Below, one piece after another: positions 25,207-33,687 of a stretch of 64,000 bases of DNA. The DNA lies in the NCBI GenBank assembly GCA_963589785.1, contig CAVAMJ010000011.1, positions 20,888 through 84,887 of the forward strand. The letters run 5' to 3'. Made by a program: the position numbers and the translations under genes. Numbering within the stretch: position 1 is the stretch's first letter; each line of letters starts with the position of its first letter. This stretch comes from SIG603 sp963589785 (GTDB taxonomy: Bacteria > Bacillota > Clostridia > Oscillospirales > Acutalibacteraceae). Below the pieces are notes generated by a model, which worked only from the letters and a program-made list of their open reading frames with translations, ran no database searches and was not told the origin of the DNA.

Positions 25207-25965
25207 TTACATCATTACGGGATCGTTCTCGTCAAGAGACAAAACAAATTCCGTATCATCTATTTTAGTAAGCAGATAGTCTCTGAAGCTCTCTGCAAAT
25301 ATCTTTTCCGTTGCATAGTGACCCGCCACAAACACGGGATATTCTCTTTCGTAAGCAAAAAGCAATTCGTGATGCTTTGCCTCACCCGTCAAATAAGCGT
25401 CGCACGAGCCAATAGCATCGAAGACAAACTCTCCGCCCGCACCCGAGCAGAAGCCGATTCTCCTGATTTTCTTATCTTCTGTTCCTCGAGTAAAAACGGT
25501 ATACGGCGCATTTAGCTTTTCTTTCACAAGACTGCAAAAATCTCTTGCAGTGATCTCATTTTCAAGCTCTGCCGTGAACATGCACTCGCTGTTTTCGTCA
25601 CGCTTGAAGTCAATCAGTCCCAGTCTTTCGCTAAGGCTCTTGTTAACTCCGCATACAAGCGAAACATCTAAATTAGTGTGACAGCAAATCGCAGAAATTC
25701 CCGACACGGCAAGCTCATAAAGTGCCGTGCCCTTAATGATTTTCTTTGCGGGATTAAATATAATCGGATGATGACTGATAATCAAATCCGCACCTATTCT
25801 TTTTGCTTCCTCGACAACGGGAAGTGAAATATCAAGGGCAATAAGCGCTTTATTCACCTTCGCTTCGGGATCTCCGACAAGCATTCCTGTATTGTCAAAA
25901 GACATTGACTCGCTGAAGGGAGCCGCACCGTCTATTATTTTATATATATCTTTAACCATACTCAT
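25207..25965 (-). CDS. Nif3-like dinuclear metal centre hexameric protein
   Basis: 252 aa. The Nif3/YqfO family pattern is present: FDNTGMLVGDPEAKVNKALI, metal ligands in LIISHHPIIFN and CCHTNLD, and the closing VAGHYATEKIFAE with a His and Glu. The protein forms hexamers with two metals per subunit; in Firmicutes the gene is nearly always downstream of trmK, and a GTP cyclohydrolase I type 2 name is often used without proof. The ATG overlaps the trmK stop (ATGA). Confidence 0.9.
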   Translation of the reverse strand: MSMVKDIYKIIDGAAPFSESMSFDNTGMLVGDPEAKVNKALIALDISLPVVEEAKRIGADLIISHHPIIFNPAKKIIKGTALYELAVSGISAICCHTNLDVSLVCGVNKSLSERLGLIDFKRDENSECMFTAELENEITARDFCSLVKEKLNAPYTVFTRGTEDKKIRRIGFCSGAGGEFVFDAIGSCDAYLTGEAKHHELLFAYEREYPVFVAGHYATEKIFAESFRDYLLTKIDDTEFVLSLDENDPVMM

Positions 25966-26636
25966 ATTTTATATAACTCCTCTATTTTCGACACCAAAGA
26001 GTTTATTTTCTCGGCTTCGTCCGTCTCGCCCCTGTGCTTTGCTCCGAAAATTCTATTGTTTAGTCTTTTTACGACCTTCTTCGCATATTCACGGGACAAT
26101 TCTTCCTCCGGATTTAACTTTCCGACATAAATCTCTTCTTCGCTGATTTTCGATTTATCTTTGTCGACAAAGGAAACGCACATAACGGTATAAAGCTTTC
26201 CGCTGTCGGTACACGCTTTCTCTTCATCAATAGCAAAGCCGTTCTCGGAAAGCCAAATTCTAAGCTCAGGCTCAGCTGTCATAGGCTGTAAAATCAGTCT
26301 GTAATGAGAGTCTTTTAAAAAATCTGCCTTTGAGAGAATGGCAGAAATCAGTTCTCCGCCCATACCCGCTATGACGGCATCGTCAAATGAATTTGGGTCT
26401 ATATTTTTAAATCCGTCCGATAAAACACAATCGATGTCGGCTCTGTATTTAGCCGCATTTTTTCTTGCGTAAGAAAGCGGCCCCTCCCCTATATCGGCGG
26501 CGATTGCCGATTTCACTCTTCCGTTCTTCAGAAGATAAACGGGAAGATAACCGTGGTCAGAACCTATATCGACAAGGCGGGTATTTTCTCTGACGAACGA
26601 CGAACATAATAAAAGTCTGTTGCCTAAAGTGAACAT
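25962..26636 (-). CDS. trmK: tRNA (adenine(22)-N1)-methyltransferase
   Basis: 224 aa class I SAM-dependent methyltransferase. Motif I reads RLVDIGSDHGYLPVYLLK, followed by AIAADIGEGPLSYARKN and the TrmK-specific VIAGMGGELI, then LILQPMTAEPELRIWL. The C-terminal 60 residues form a helical tail. It methylates A22 of tRNAs, in Bacillus mainly tRNA-Ser and tRNA-Tyr. It is the first gene of the trmK-nif3-rqcH operon; a GAGG precedes the ATG. Confidence 0.93.
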   Translation of the reverse strand: MFTLGNRLLLCSSFVRENTRLVDIGSDHGYLPVYLLKNGRVKSAIAADIGEGPLSYARKNAAKYRADIDCVLSDGFKNIDPNSFDDAVIAGMGGELISAILSKADFLKDSHYRLILQPMTAEPELRIWLSENGFAIDEEKACTDSGKLYTVMCVSFVDKDKSKISEEEIYVGKLNPEEELSREYAKKVVKRLNNRIFGAKHRGETDEAEKINSLVSKIEELYKI

Positions 26637-26667
26637 TATATCTATTACCTCAAAATTTATCTTTTTA

Positions 26668-26701
26668 CAAAAATATCCGGGTCATCAACGTGACCCGGAT
26701 A
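26668..26701 (-). terminator. Terminator after zinc-ribbon gene
   Basis: ATCCGGGTCA and TGACCCGGAT form a perfect 10-bp stem with a 6-nt loop; on the minus strand ATTTTTG follows. Confidence 0.85.
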
Positions 26702-26721
26702 CAGGTTTTCATCAAAACAGA

Positions 26722-27012
26722 TTACTGCTCAGCCTTCATCTTTGCAAAGCACTCGCTGCAGTATACTGGGCGATCCTCGCGTGGCTTGAACGGAACAACT
26801 GCTTCCTTGCCGCATGATGCACAAACAGCCTTGAACATCTCTCTTGCCGGCTTCTCGCCGCCGTTCATAGCTGCCTTTCTCTTGTCACGGCATGGCTTAC
26901 ATCTCTGTGGCTCGTTTACGAAACCTCTTGATGCGTAGAACTCCTGCTCACCAGCTGTAAAAACGAACTCGTTTCCGCATTCCTTGCAGACTAAAGTCTT
27001 ATCTTCGTACAT
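26722..27012 (-). CDS. Zinc-ribbon domain protein
   Basis: 96 aa with two CxxC pairs in each half: CKECG and CKPC in the first, CASCG and CSEC in the second. These form two zinc-ribbon modules separated by a Lys/Arg-rich linker (RDKRKAAMNGGEKPAREM). Proteins of this type (probable zinc-ribbon domain family) are common in Clostridia and have no defined role. A GAGGT site precedes the ATG. It is a single-gene transcript ended by a strong terminator. Confidence 0.85.
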   Translation of the reverse strand: MYEDKTLVCKECGNEFVFTAGEQEFYASRGFVNEPQRCKPCRDKRKAAMNGGEKPAREMFKAVCASCGKEAVVPFKPREDRPVYCSECFAKMKAEQ

Positions 27013-27134
27013 TTTGATTTACCTCGCTTTGAGTAATAAAGATATTATCCTTCATAAAAGCGGGTAACTCCACATTTACACGCCCTATAAAAGGAAAAAT
27101 TATTTTAAGGCTGTTCGCCGGCCTTACTAGAAAG

Positions 27135-27698
27135 TCATTGCCTCAGCTTTTTTCTCACCCTCTGCAGTGCGTTATCGAACTGCTTTGTGGTTATTCCGAG
27201 TTTTTCAGCTGTCTGGCTGCGCTTGTAACCGCTTAAATAAAGGGCCAATACCTTTTTCTCAAAATCGGACAAGGATATATGGATCTGATTTAAAACAGTA
27301 AGGACACGCTCCCTATCCTCAACAAGAGCCTCGGGAGTATCCGCAAAATTTATCTCACTGACGTCAATGTCATCAAGCGAGACCGTATCATTTAGTGAAA
27401 CATTTTTTCTGCTGACGTGGCTGCGCACTTCGTTTTTCAGACGATTGAGGATGCAGACCCCGGCATATGCGCCGAAGGTCACTCCTTTTTTCGAGTCGAA
27501 GGTCTTTGCGGCATTATAAAGGCCGAGCAAAGCCTCCTGACGAAGATCCTCGTCATCAAGCGACCAAGAGCTTTTTACCTTTGCCACCTTAGAATTGATA
27601 AGCCCCAAATATCTCGAGGACAAAACCGCAAATGCTTCAGGATCATCACAGCGATTACAAAGCTGTTCGTCTGAAAGTTCATTGTAGTCAAAAGGCAT
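27135..27698 (-). CDS. RNA polymerase sigma-70 family factor, SigH-like
   Basis: 187 aa. Region 2 is visible in DDEDLRQEALLGLYNAAKTF and GVTFGAYAGVCILNRLKNEV; region 4 is at the C-terminus (LSDFEKKVLALYLSGYKRSQ, then TAEKLGITTKQFDNALQRVR). The length and region 2 wording match the SigH/sigma-30 type used for transition-phase or sporulation genes rather than an extracytoplasmic sigma. The ATG at 27698 is chosen; the adjacent upstream TTG is equally close to the AGGAG box and cannot be excluded. It has its own consensus promoter. Confidence 0.85.
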   Translation of the reverse strand: MPFDYNELSDEQLCNRCDDPEAFAVLSSRYLGLINSKVAKVKSSWSLDDEDLRQEALLGLYNAAKTFDSKKGVTFGAYAGVCILNRLKNEVRSHVSRKNVSLNDTVSLDDIDVSEINFADTPEALVEDRERVLTVLNQIHISLSDFEKKVLALYLSGYKRSQTAEKLGITTKQFDNALQRVRKKLRQ

Positions 27699-27729
27699 CA
27701 AGGGTACACTCCTAATTTTCTATGGTTGA

Positions 27730-27758
27730 ATATTAACACGATTAACAAGACAAGTCAA
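27730..27758 (-). promoter_or_regulatory. Promoter of the SigH-like gene
   Basis: Minus-strand TTGACT (27753-27758), 17-nt spacer, TAATAT (27730-27735), about 30 nt upstream of the start codon. Confidence 0.65.
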
Positions 27759-27852
27759 CAGTTATATGACAAATTTGTGACATATTTTTTCGAATTTTTA
27801 GGTAAAATTTGATTTATTTGTTAAAATTAGCTGTCTTTCGGCTCAAAAATCA

Positions 27853-28653
27853 TCAAAGCGTCTTGATAAACTCTTCCAAAGTAGTCGCAACGTCATCCGT
27901 GAGGAACTGAGCTTCTTTCTTTGTTTTTTCGTTGCCGCTAGTCATGCAGTAGCTATACTTTGCGCCTCTCATAAGACCAATATCATTTTCGTTGTCACCG
28001 AAAACCATAGTCTCGCTCTTGTCACACGGAACATAGTCCTGGAGAATTTTGAGAGCCGTTCCCTTGTGAACGTCCTTGTGGAAGAAATCAAGCCACTGCT
28101 TGCCGCCCATCGCACAGGTGAGGTTCGTGTATGTTCCGTCCTCGCAAAGCTTGTCAAAGTACGAGTGAATTTCCTCGCTTATTCCGTCGGGATAGAACAT
28201 AGAAATCTTGATAAAACCCTCTTCCACACTCTCAAAGTCATCGACTATGGTTGTGACATTCTGAAGATTTTTGATTATTCTGTCCTCGAAAACCTGAGTT
28301 TTCGGCTTAATATAACAGGTGTTTACCCCTGATACGAGAGCCTCGCCCTTATCGAAACTGAGTATACGATTAATTAGATCAAGTCCCTCTTTTCTGTCGA
28401 CTGTATCCTTAAACACTATCTCACCGCCGTGAACGACAAGTGCGCCGTTCTCGCAGACATAATCGATCTCATCTGCTACGGGTGCAAAGATATTTCTGAT
28501 GTTAGCGTACTGTCTTCCGCTTGCCGCCGCAAATTTGATGCCGTGCTCTTTGAGCTCCTTAACAAGCTCGATTATTTTCGAATCGATTTCACTTTTGTTA
28601 TATTCGTTTCTGATGAGTGTTCCGTCAAGGTCGCTTGCAACAAGTTTAATCAT
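27853..28653 (-). CDS. Cof-type HAD superfamily hydrolase
   Basis: 266 aa. HAD motif I is LVASDLDGTLIRNE, motif II AAASGRQ, motif III around the Lys before the last domain, and motif IV VFGDNENDIGLM. The C2B-type cap lies between residues about 85 and 190. Cof/YidA-like enzymes dephosphorylate sugar phosphates or flavin/pyridoxal phosphates; the substrate is not predictable. The gene is the last of the run dnaD to comM, 24 nt after the comM stop. Confidence 0.88.
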   Translation of the reverse strand: MIKLVASDLDGTLIRNEYNKSEIDSKIIELVKELKEHGIKFAAASGRQYANIRNIFAPVADEIDYVCENGALVVHGGEIVFKDTVDRKEGLDLINRILSFDKGEALVSGVNTCYIKPKTQVFEDRIIKNLQNVTTIVDDFESVEEGFIKISMFYPDGISEEIHSYFDKLCEDGTYTNLTCAMGGKQWLDFFHKDVHKGTALKILQDYVPCDKSETMVFGDNENDIGLMRGAKYSYCMTSGNEKTKKEAQFLTDDVATTLEEFIKTL

Positions 28654-28677
28654 AATATTTACTTCTCTTTCTTTAAA

Positions 28678-30204
28678 TCACAATTCTCTTGACCAGTATT
28701 TTCTGTCAAGACTTCTGTACTGAACAGCCTCTGCCATATGCACGGCTTCGATTTTCTCGCTCGAATCGAGGTCGGCAATCGTTCTCGCCACCTTGATAAC
28801 TCTATCATAGGTTCTTGCGGAAAAGCCGAACGACTCAAAAGCCCTCTGCATTAGCTTGTCTGCACCCTCACTTAGCTTTGCCGTCTCACGAATTAAAGCG
28901 GCAGTCGCATTTGCGTTACAGGTTATTCCCGTTCCCTCGTATCGCTTAAGCTGAATATTTCTTGCCGCCTGAACTCGCTTTTTTATCTCTGCGGAACTCT
29001 CCTCCTTGGCATCCGACTGAAGCGAAGCGTATTCAACAGGCGGAACCTCGATGTGCAAATCTATTCTGTCTAAAAGCGGGCCGGAAATCTTTCCGAGATA
29101 GCGGCTGACTGAAACGGGTGAACAGGTGCATTTTCTTGTGGGATGTCCGAAGTATCCGCACGGACACGGGTTCATAGCCGCAATAAGAAGCATAGAGCAC
29201 GGATAAGTCACTGCGCCCGAAACTCGTGATATAGTCACCTTGCCGTCCTCAAGCGGCTGGCGGAGAATTTCCATTGATGTCCTCGGAAACTCCGGAAGCT
29301 CGTCAAGAAACAAAACTCCGTTGTGCGCAAGGCTTATCTCGCCGGGGTGCGGAATAGTTCCGCCGCCCGAAAGGCCGTTTGCGCTTATCGTGTGATGAGG
29401 CGATCTAAAAGGTCTCACTCTGATAAGCGGAACATCGAGTGTTCCCGCAACCGAATGTATCCCTGTTGTTTCAATCGACTCCTCGAAGGTCATATCGGGC
29501 AAAATCGACGGAATACGCTTGGCAAGCATGGATTTACCGGAACCGGGTGGACCTATTAAGAGTACATTATGACCGCCGCTTGCGGCAATCTCAAGCGCTC
29601 TTTTTGCGTCCTCCTGACCCTTAACATCAGCAAAATCAGGCTGGCTCACGCTGTAGTCTGCATCACTCTCGACAAAGACTGCCGGAGCGATATTCATTTC
29701 CCCGTTCAAGTGACAGACAAGCTCCTTCACATTTCTGACGGGATAGACCTCTATCCCACGAACTACGCTTGCCTCTCTCGCATTGGCCTCAGGAACATAG
29801 ATTTTACTAAATCCGCTTTTCTGAGCGTGAACCGTCATCGGCAAACAGCCTCGAACAGGTCTTACCGCTCCGTCAAGCGAGAGTTCACCGATGAAAACGC
29901 TGTCATCCGTGTCAGCATAAAGCTCGCCAGTCGATTTCAGAAGTGCTATGAACTGCGGCAAATCGTAAACGGGGCCCTCCTTGCGTATATCAGCCGGGGC
30001 AAGATTTATTGTAACTCTTTGCTCGGGATACTTGAAGCCGTTATTTAGAAGTGCCGAACGCACACGGTTTCTCGATTCCTTGACCGCCGCATCCGGCAAG
30101 CCGACTATATCAAACGCAGGCATCCCACGGCTTATGTCCACTTCTACCTCAACGGTAAATGCGTCCAAGCCATAAACGCCCATGCTGAAAGATTTCTGAA
30201 CCAT
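28678..30204 (-). CDS. comM: YifB/ComM family Mg-chelatase-like AAA+ ATPase
   Basis: 508 aa. The N-terminal Lon-substrate-like domain runs from GVYGLDAFTVEVEVDISRGM to LSLDGAVRPVRGCLP. The AAA+ core has Walker A IGPPGSGKSMLAKR, the Mg-chelatase hallmark FRSPHHTISANGLSGG, Walker B GVLFLDELPEF and AAMNPCPCGYFGHP followed by a Cys pair. ComM is a hexameric branch-migration helicase that promotes integration of donor DNA during natural transformation in other bacteria. It lies in a probable operon with primosome-like genes. An AGGTGA site precedes the ATG. Confidence 0.92.
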   Translation of the reverse strand: MVQKSFSMGVYGLDAFTVEVEVDISRGMPAFDIVGLPDAAVKESRNRVRSALLNNGFKYPEQRVTINLAPADIRKEGPVYDLPQFIALLKSTGELYADTDDSVFIGELSLDGAVRPVRGCLPMTVHAQKSGFSKIYVPEANAREASVVRGIEVYPVRNVKELVCHLNGEMNIAPAVFVESDADYSVSQPDFADVKGQEDAKRALEIAASGGHNVLLIGPPGSGKSMLAKRIPSILPDMTFEESIETTGIHSVAGTLDVPLIRVRPFRSPHHTISANGLSGGGTIPHPGEISLAHNGVLFLDELPEFPRTSMEILRQPLEDGKVTISRVSGAVTYPCSMLLIAAMNPCPCGYFGHPTRKCTCSPVSVSRYLGKISGPLLDRIDLHIEVPPVEYASLQSDAKEESSAEIKKRVQAARNIQLKRYEGTGITCNANATAALIRETAKLSEGADKLMQRAFESFGFSARTYDRVIKVARTIADLDSSEKIEAVHMAEAVQYRSLDRKYWSREL

Positions 30205-30213
30205 TTAATTCAC

Positions 30214-31266
30214 CTATCCCTGAATTTCACTTAATGTCACCGTGTTAAATGATAGCGAATACTCGCCGTAACTGTCGCTGTCCTTGCAAATATACAATAT
30301 GTTAGCGTCGCTGTCCAAATTCCAAAGCACGGTATCGCAGAATAAAGAGTCCTTGCTTGTGTCGACAGTCAAAGAAAATTCGCTCGCAAAATATGCGTCT
30401 CGTCCAGAATGAAAAGCCGCTCCCAAACCAACCGTCTGGGTTCTTGAAGAGGACATCATAAAGTAATCAAGTCCTATTCCGCCGTTCTTCTGATTTTCGA
30501 GCACGGGATCAAAAGCATAATATTTCCCATCAATTTTAGCCGCCGAAAAATAGTGCAGACTGCCGTCTGTTAAGTTACAGGCAATAAGTCGGCACTCGAC
30601 ATCAAGCTGGTTTAAAAACCAAGTGAAAATTCTTGCCGAAGCGAGGTCTGAGCCGCTTTTATACTGCATGGTTTTGAGCATTTCGTCCGTGCTGTCGTCA
30701 AAAGAAATTGAAGACACATATTTATAAACGAGAGTAGTTTTCTCGAAGTCGGTCATCTTTTTATTTATGTTATTCTCGGTGCAAAAAGCCTGAAAAAAAT
30801 TATCAATGTCACTCAGATTTGACTTTATTTCTTCAGAGGAAACAAGGTAAGTAACCGAATTGTTCTCGATATTAACATAATCGGATACAGGAAGTGCGGA
30901 GAGACATCCGAGAATTTTTGAAATCGCATCGTCAGACGAAAAATCAAAGCTTGTGTTTCCCTCATTCAAAGCACCCGCAAGCTTTTTGAATTCATCGAAA
31001 TCACCTCCGAGATAATCCGAAACATCAGAGGTGACCGCCGCTAAATCCGTGTCAACAACAGTCGGCACAGGAGTAAGCTCTATTTTTGTTTTCTGTTCGC
31101 TTGATTCCGAGCTTTCCTCACTGCTTTCACTCTCGAGCGCCGCCGTAGGCTCGGGAGTAGCCGAAAAGGTCGGCTCCGACTTCTTTTCAAAAAGCGAGCA
31201 TCCCGAAAAGGACACTATCAAAGCCGCAGTTAACACAGAGCAAATAGCTTTCTTGTAATTCATCAT
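30214..31266 (-). CDS. Lipoprotein with a degenerate transglutaminase-like domain
   Basis: 350 aa. Signal peptide with lipobox LIVSFSGC (Cys23), then a Ser/Glu/Pro-rich linker to about residue 70. The later part follows the transglutaminase-like fold: EKTTLVYKYVSSISFD, a helix ARIFTWFLNQLDVECRLI, then the His and Asp strands LHYFSAAKIDGKYYAFDP. The position where the catalytic Cys is expected (GxC) reads GSD, so the protein probably has no thiol protease or transglutaminase activity. It would sit on the outer face of the membrane. Two in-frame ATGs open the gene; the start at 31266 or 31263 cannot be decided. It is one base from the stop of the helicase loader gene. Confidence 0.75.
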   Translation of the reverse strand: MMNYKKAICSVLTAALIVSFSGCSLFEKKSEPTFSATPEPTAALESESSEESSESSEQKTKIELTPVPTVVDTDLAAVTSDVSDYLGGDFDEFKKLAGALNEGNTSFDFSSDDAISKILGCLSALPVSDYVNIENNSVTYLVSSEEIKSNLSDIDNFFQAFCTENNINKKMTDFEKTTLVYKYVSSISFDDSTDEMLKTMQYKSGSDLASARIFTWFLNQLDVECRLIACNLTDGSLHYFSAAKIDGKYYAFDPVLENQKNGGIGLDYFMMSSSRTQTVGLGAAFHSGRDAYFASEFSLTVDTSKDSLFCDTVLWNLDSDANILYICKDSDSYGEYSLSFNTVTLSEIQG

Positions 31267-31267
31267 G

Positions 31268-32242
31268 TCACCGTCCGTTTTGTAGAGAATTTCTCACCGC
31301 CATAACTCTGCTGTCATTGCCGTAAAATCTCATCTGTTTGTAATAACCGAACATTCTCGAGACTATTCTTCGAGAATAGGTGTCCTCAAGCTCCTTAACA
31401 TCTCTATTAGTTGAAATTATAGTCGATTTCTCGTTGGCTATTCTTGTGTCGATTATATTTGTTAGTGCCGCAAGGGTATAATTCGTGAGGTTTTCCGCAC
31501 CCAAATCATCGATAATCAAAAGGTCGGCTTCGCATAGGAGCGCTATGGTTCTGTCTCTCTCGTCAGAAAATCTCTCGCTCTCAATTTGATTTACAAGCCT
31601 AAAGGCGGAGTCACTGACAACGCTAAACCCCTTTTCAATCACAACTCTTCCGATTGCCGTTGACAAATGAGTTTTGCCAAGACCCGTAGGTCCGATCATT
31701 ATTATTCCGTTTGCACTTGGCTTAAAATTATATGCAAACCTTTTGCATTCCTCGAGGTTTTGAAGCATAGCTGTATTGTTGCTGTCAAGATAACGCTTGA
31801 AATCGAAAGTTTCGAAGCTTGCGTTTTTGAGCGTGCTCTTTTTGTTGAACTCCTCGTAAGCTACCGCTTTGCACATAAGCTTGAAGCACTCGCAGCGATT
31901 GCCGTTTGAATCGTAGCCCGTGTCCTTGCAATTAGGACAGCTGTACTGCGGTGTGATGTCGGCTTTTGTCATATTAGCCTCTTTGAGAAGCTCCTCTATT
32001 CTCGCCTGAATAGCAAGGTTCTCCTCTTTGACCTTCTCCAAGTTCGCCCTCACGTCCATGCCCTTTGTCATGGCAATTCCTATCTTAGCGAAGGTCTGCC
32101 CCTTTTTGTAGGAGAGTTCTCTCGCCTCGGGATAGCGGGAGAAAAATTTCTCCTCGTTTTCACTTGCTTTCATCTCGGCATTTCTGCGGTTTTGAGCTAT
32201 TCTTTCAGCCGCAATCTCTTTTATTTCCCTGCTGTATGCCAT
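31268..32242 (-). CDS. dnaC: DnaC/DnaI-like helicase loader ATPase
   Basis: 324 aa. A small Cys cluster lies near residues 102-119 (CPNCKDTGYDSNGNRCECF). The AAA+ domain follows, with Walker A GPTGLGKTHLS, Walker B ADLLIIDDLGAE, sensor IISTNRDVKELEDTYS and an arginine finger region SRRIVSRM. It loads the replicative helicase DnaB at origins or restart sites. DnaD is directly upstream with ten bases between them, the usual primosome pair of Firmicutes. AAGGAG precedes the ATG. Confidence 0.9.
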   Translation of the reverse strand: MAYSREIKEIAAERIAQNRRNAEMKASENEEKFFSRYPEARELSYKKGQTFAKIGIAMTKGMDVRANLEKVKEENLAIQARIEELLKEANMTKADITPQYSCPNCKDTGYDSNGNRCECFKLMCKAVAYEEFNKKSTLKNASFETFDFKRYLDSNNTAMLQNLEECKRFAYNFKPSANGIIMIGPTGLGKTHLSTAIGRVVIEKGFSVVSDSAFRLVNQIESERFSDERDRTIALLCEADLLIIDDLGAENLTNYTLAALTNIIDTRIANEKSTIISTNRDVKELEDTYSRRIVSRMFGYYKQMRFYGNDSRVMAVRNSLQNGR

Positions 32243-32251
32243 TTTTTCTCC

Positions 32252-33373
32252 TTAATTATTTTTATCTGCCAGTGCCTTGTACTTCTCGACAAGTGCGCTC
32301 TCGTTTTCCTTACTGATGTAATTGTAGCTTGTCAGTGAAGAAAGCTCGTCCACGTCATACGAGGTTTCGTTCTTCTTTTTGTTCTCTCGCTTTTTGGCTT
32401 CGCTTGCCAGAAGTTCGCTGAGTGAGGTATATCCTGAATCATGCCATTTTCTAAGTATCCCATTCATATACGATACTTTTATCTTGCCTTGCCTCTCGAC
32501 GCATCTTTCGTATGCTTCATAGATGAGTTCATTCGGCATATGCCAAATATTAATCCAGGTGTTCACATAGTCCTTCTCTTTGTCGGTAGGGTCTCGCTTT
32601 TCGGTTCCGACAAGACCGCAAAACTTTCTCCAGGCAGACATTTCTGTTTCAAGCTCTCTGCATCTTCTTTCGGCGGCGACATAATCGGTGATTCCGTTTT
32701 CTCCCCAATTCTTCGCCACTTTTTCAATGTAAGCTACATTTGCCTTGCCGTACTTTATGCACCACTCAAAAAGCATCGAAACAGCCGCATCATCCATGCC
32801 GTAATCATCGACACAGCTCACGATAATACTGCTAAACTTAGCTGTCAGCTTGCCGCCGAGCTTAGTCTCTATCTCTCTTGAAAGTGCCAAAAGGTTTTGA
32901 TCACTGTTTATTCTATCCAAAACATAATATGGGTCCATCGTACTTGGAGTCTGATTCACGGCAACTCTTCTGAGCTTTGCTATTCTCTCGCTCTGAGTCA
33001 CAAAACCGTCGTCAGTTTTTTTCTCTTCCTTGTCTTCATCGACCGTCTCGTCAATTTTCAAGGTCTCCTTGGCAGTGTCTACCTTATTTATTACAGGAGC
33101 TTTCTCCTCTTCCTTAACCGGAACAAGCTTTTCTCCCTCTGCTTTTAAAAGTCCCTTTTCGTTCCAAAAATCAAAGGCTTGCTTATATTCATCCGCTGAA
33201 ATTCCCGTTTCACTGCAAACGATTTCTTCATCGAAATAACGGTTCGGGTGGCGCAAAAGATACAAAATAAACTTAAGCTGGCTCTCGTTTGCCGACCTCA
33301 AAAATCTGTCTGTCAATATATTCGGAACAACAAACACACCGTTCCAAACTCCGAGATCAAGTCTGTAATCCAT
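32252..33373 (-). CDS. dnaD: DnaD-domain primosome protein
   Basis: 373 aa from the ATG at 33373 (GGAAGG six bases upstream; a GTG two codons earlier is less well spaced). The N-terminal winged helix (SQLKFILYLLRHPNRYFDEE) is followed by an acidic Lys/Glu linker. Two DnaD/DnaB2-like domains then run from about 145 to 350, with YIEKVAKNWGENGI and YMNGILRKWHDSGYTS giving the YxxxILxxW signature. It remodels origin DNA and recruits the helicase loader. It is the first gene of the five-gene run ending in the HAD phosphatase. Confidence 0.9.
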   Translation of the reverse strand: MDYRLDLGVWNGVFVVPNILTDRFLRSANESQLKFILYLLRHPNRYFDEEIVCSETGISADEYKQAFDFWNEKGLLKAEGEKLVPVKEEEKAPVINKVDTAKETLKIDETVDEDKEEKKTDDGFVTQSERIAKLRRVAVNQTPSTMDPYYVLDRINSDQNLLALSREIETKLGGKLTAKFSSIIVSCVDDYGMDDAAVSMLFEWCIKYGKANVAYIEKVAKNWGENGITDYVAAERRCRELETEMSAWRKFCGLVGTEKRDPTDKEKDYVNTWINIWHMPNELIYEAYERCVERQGKIKVSYMNGILRKWHDSGYTSLSELLASEAKKRENKKKNETSYDVDELSSLTSYNYISKENESALVEKYKALADKNN

Positions 33374-33687
33374 AGACACCCTTCCTTTACAAATCTTCTT
33401 GCTTTCAAATTACATTTTCACTTTCACATAATTAATTTGATTTTAACACAGAACTCTTAAAATTGGAATACATTAGTTCGATTAATTTGTTCCATCGATA
33501 ACTTACATTAAATTCGGATTTTATCGGCACAAAAGCGATTAAAAAGCTAATACATATGCTTAATTTTGCATTTATTTTTCATCTGACAGCTGTCTTTTCT
33601 CTGTATTTTTGTTAGAATATAGTTTATGATATAGTTAGAATTCTTGAAAACTATCATCTTAAAACCACATATCGGGAAGGTGAATTT
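33374..33687. other. Divergent intergenic region between dnaD and muramidase genes
   Basis: 314 nt of AT-rich sequence between two divergent starts. It must hold both promoters, but only weak matches are visible: minus-strand TTCCAA-17-TAAAAT before dnaD, and two TATAGT copies at about 33618 and 33630 before the muramidase gene. The small palindrome GACAGCTGTC lies at about 33586. No coding signal is seen. Confidence 0.4.
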
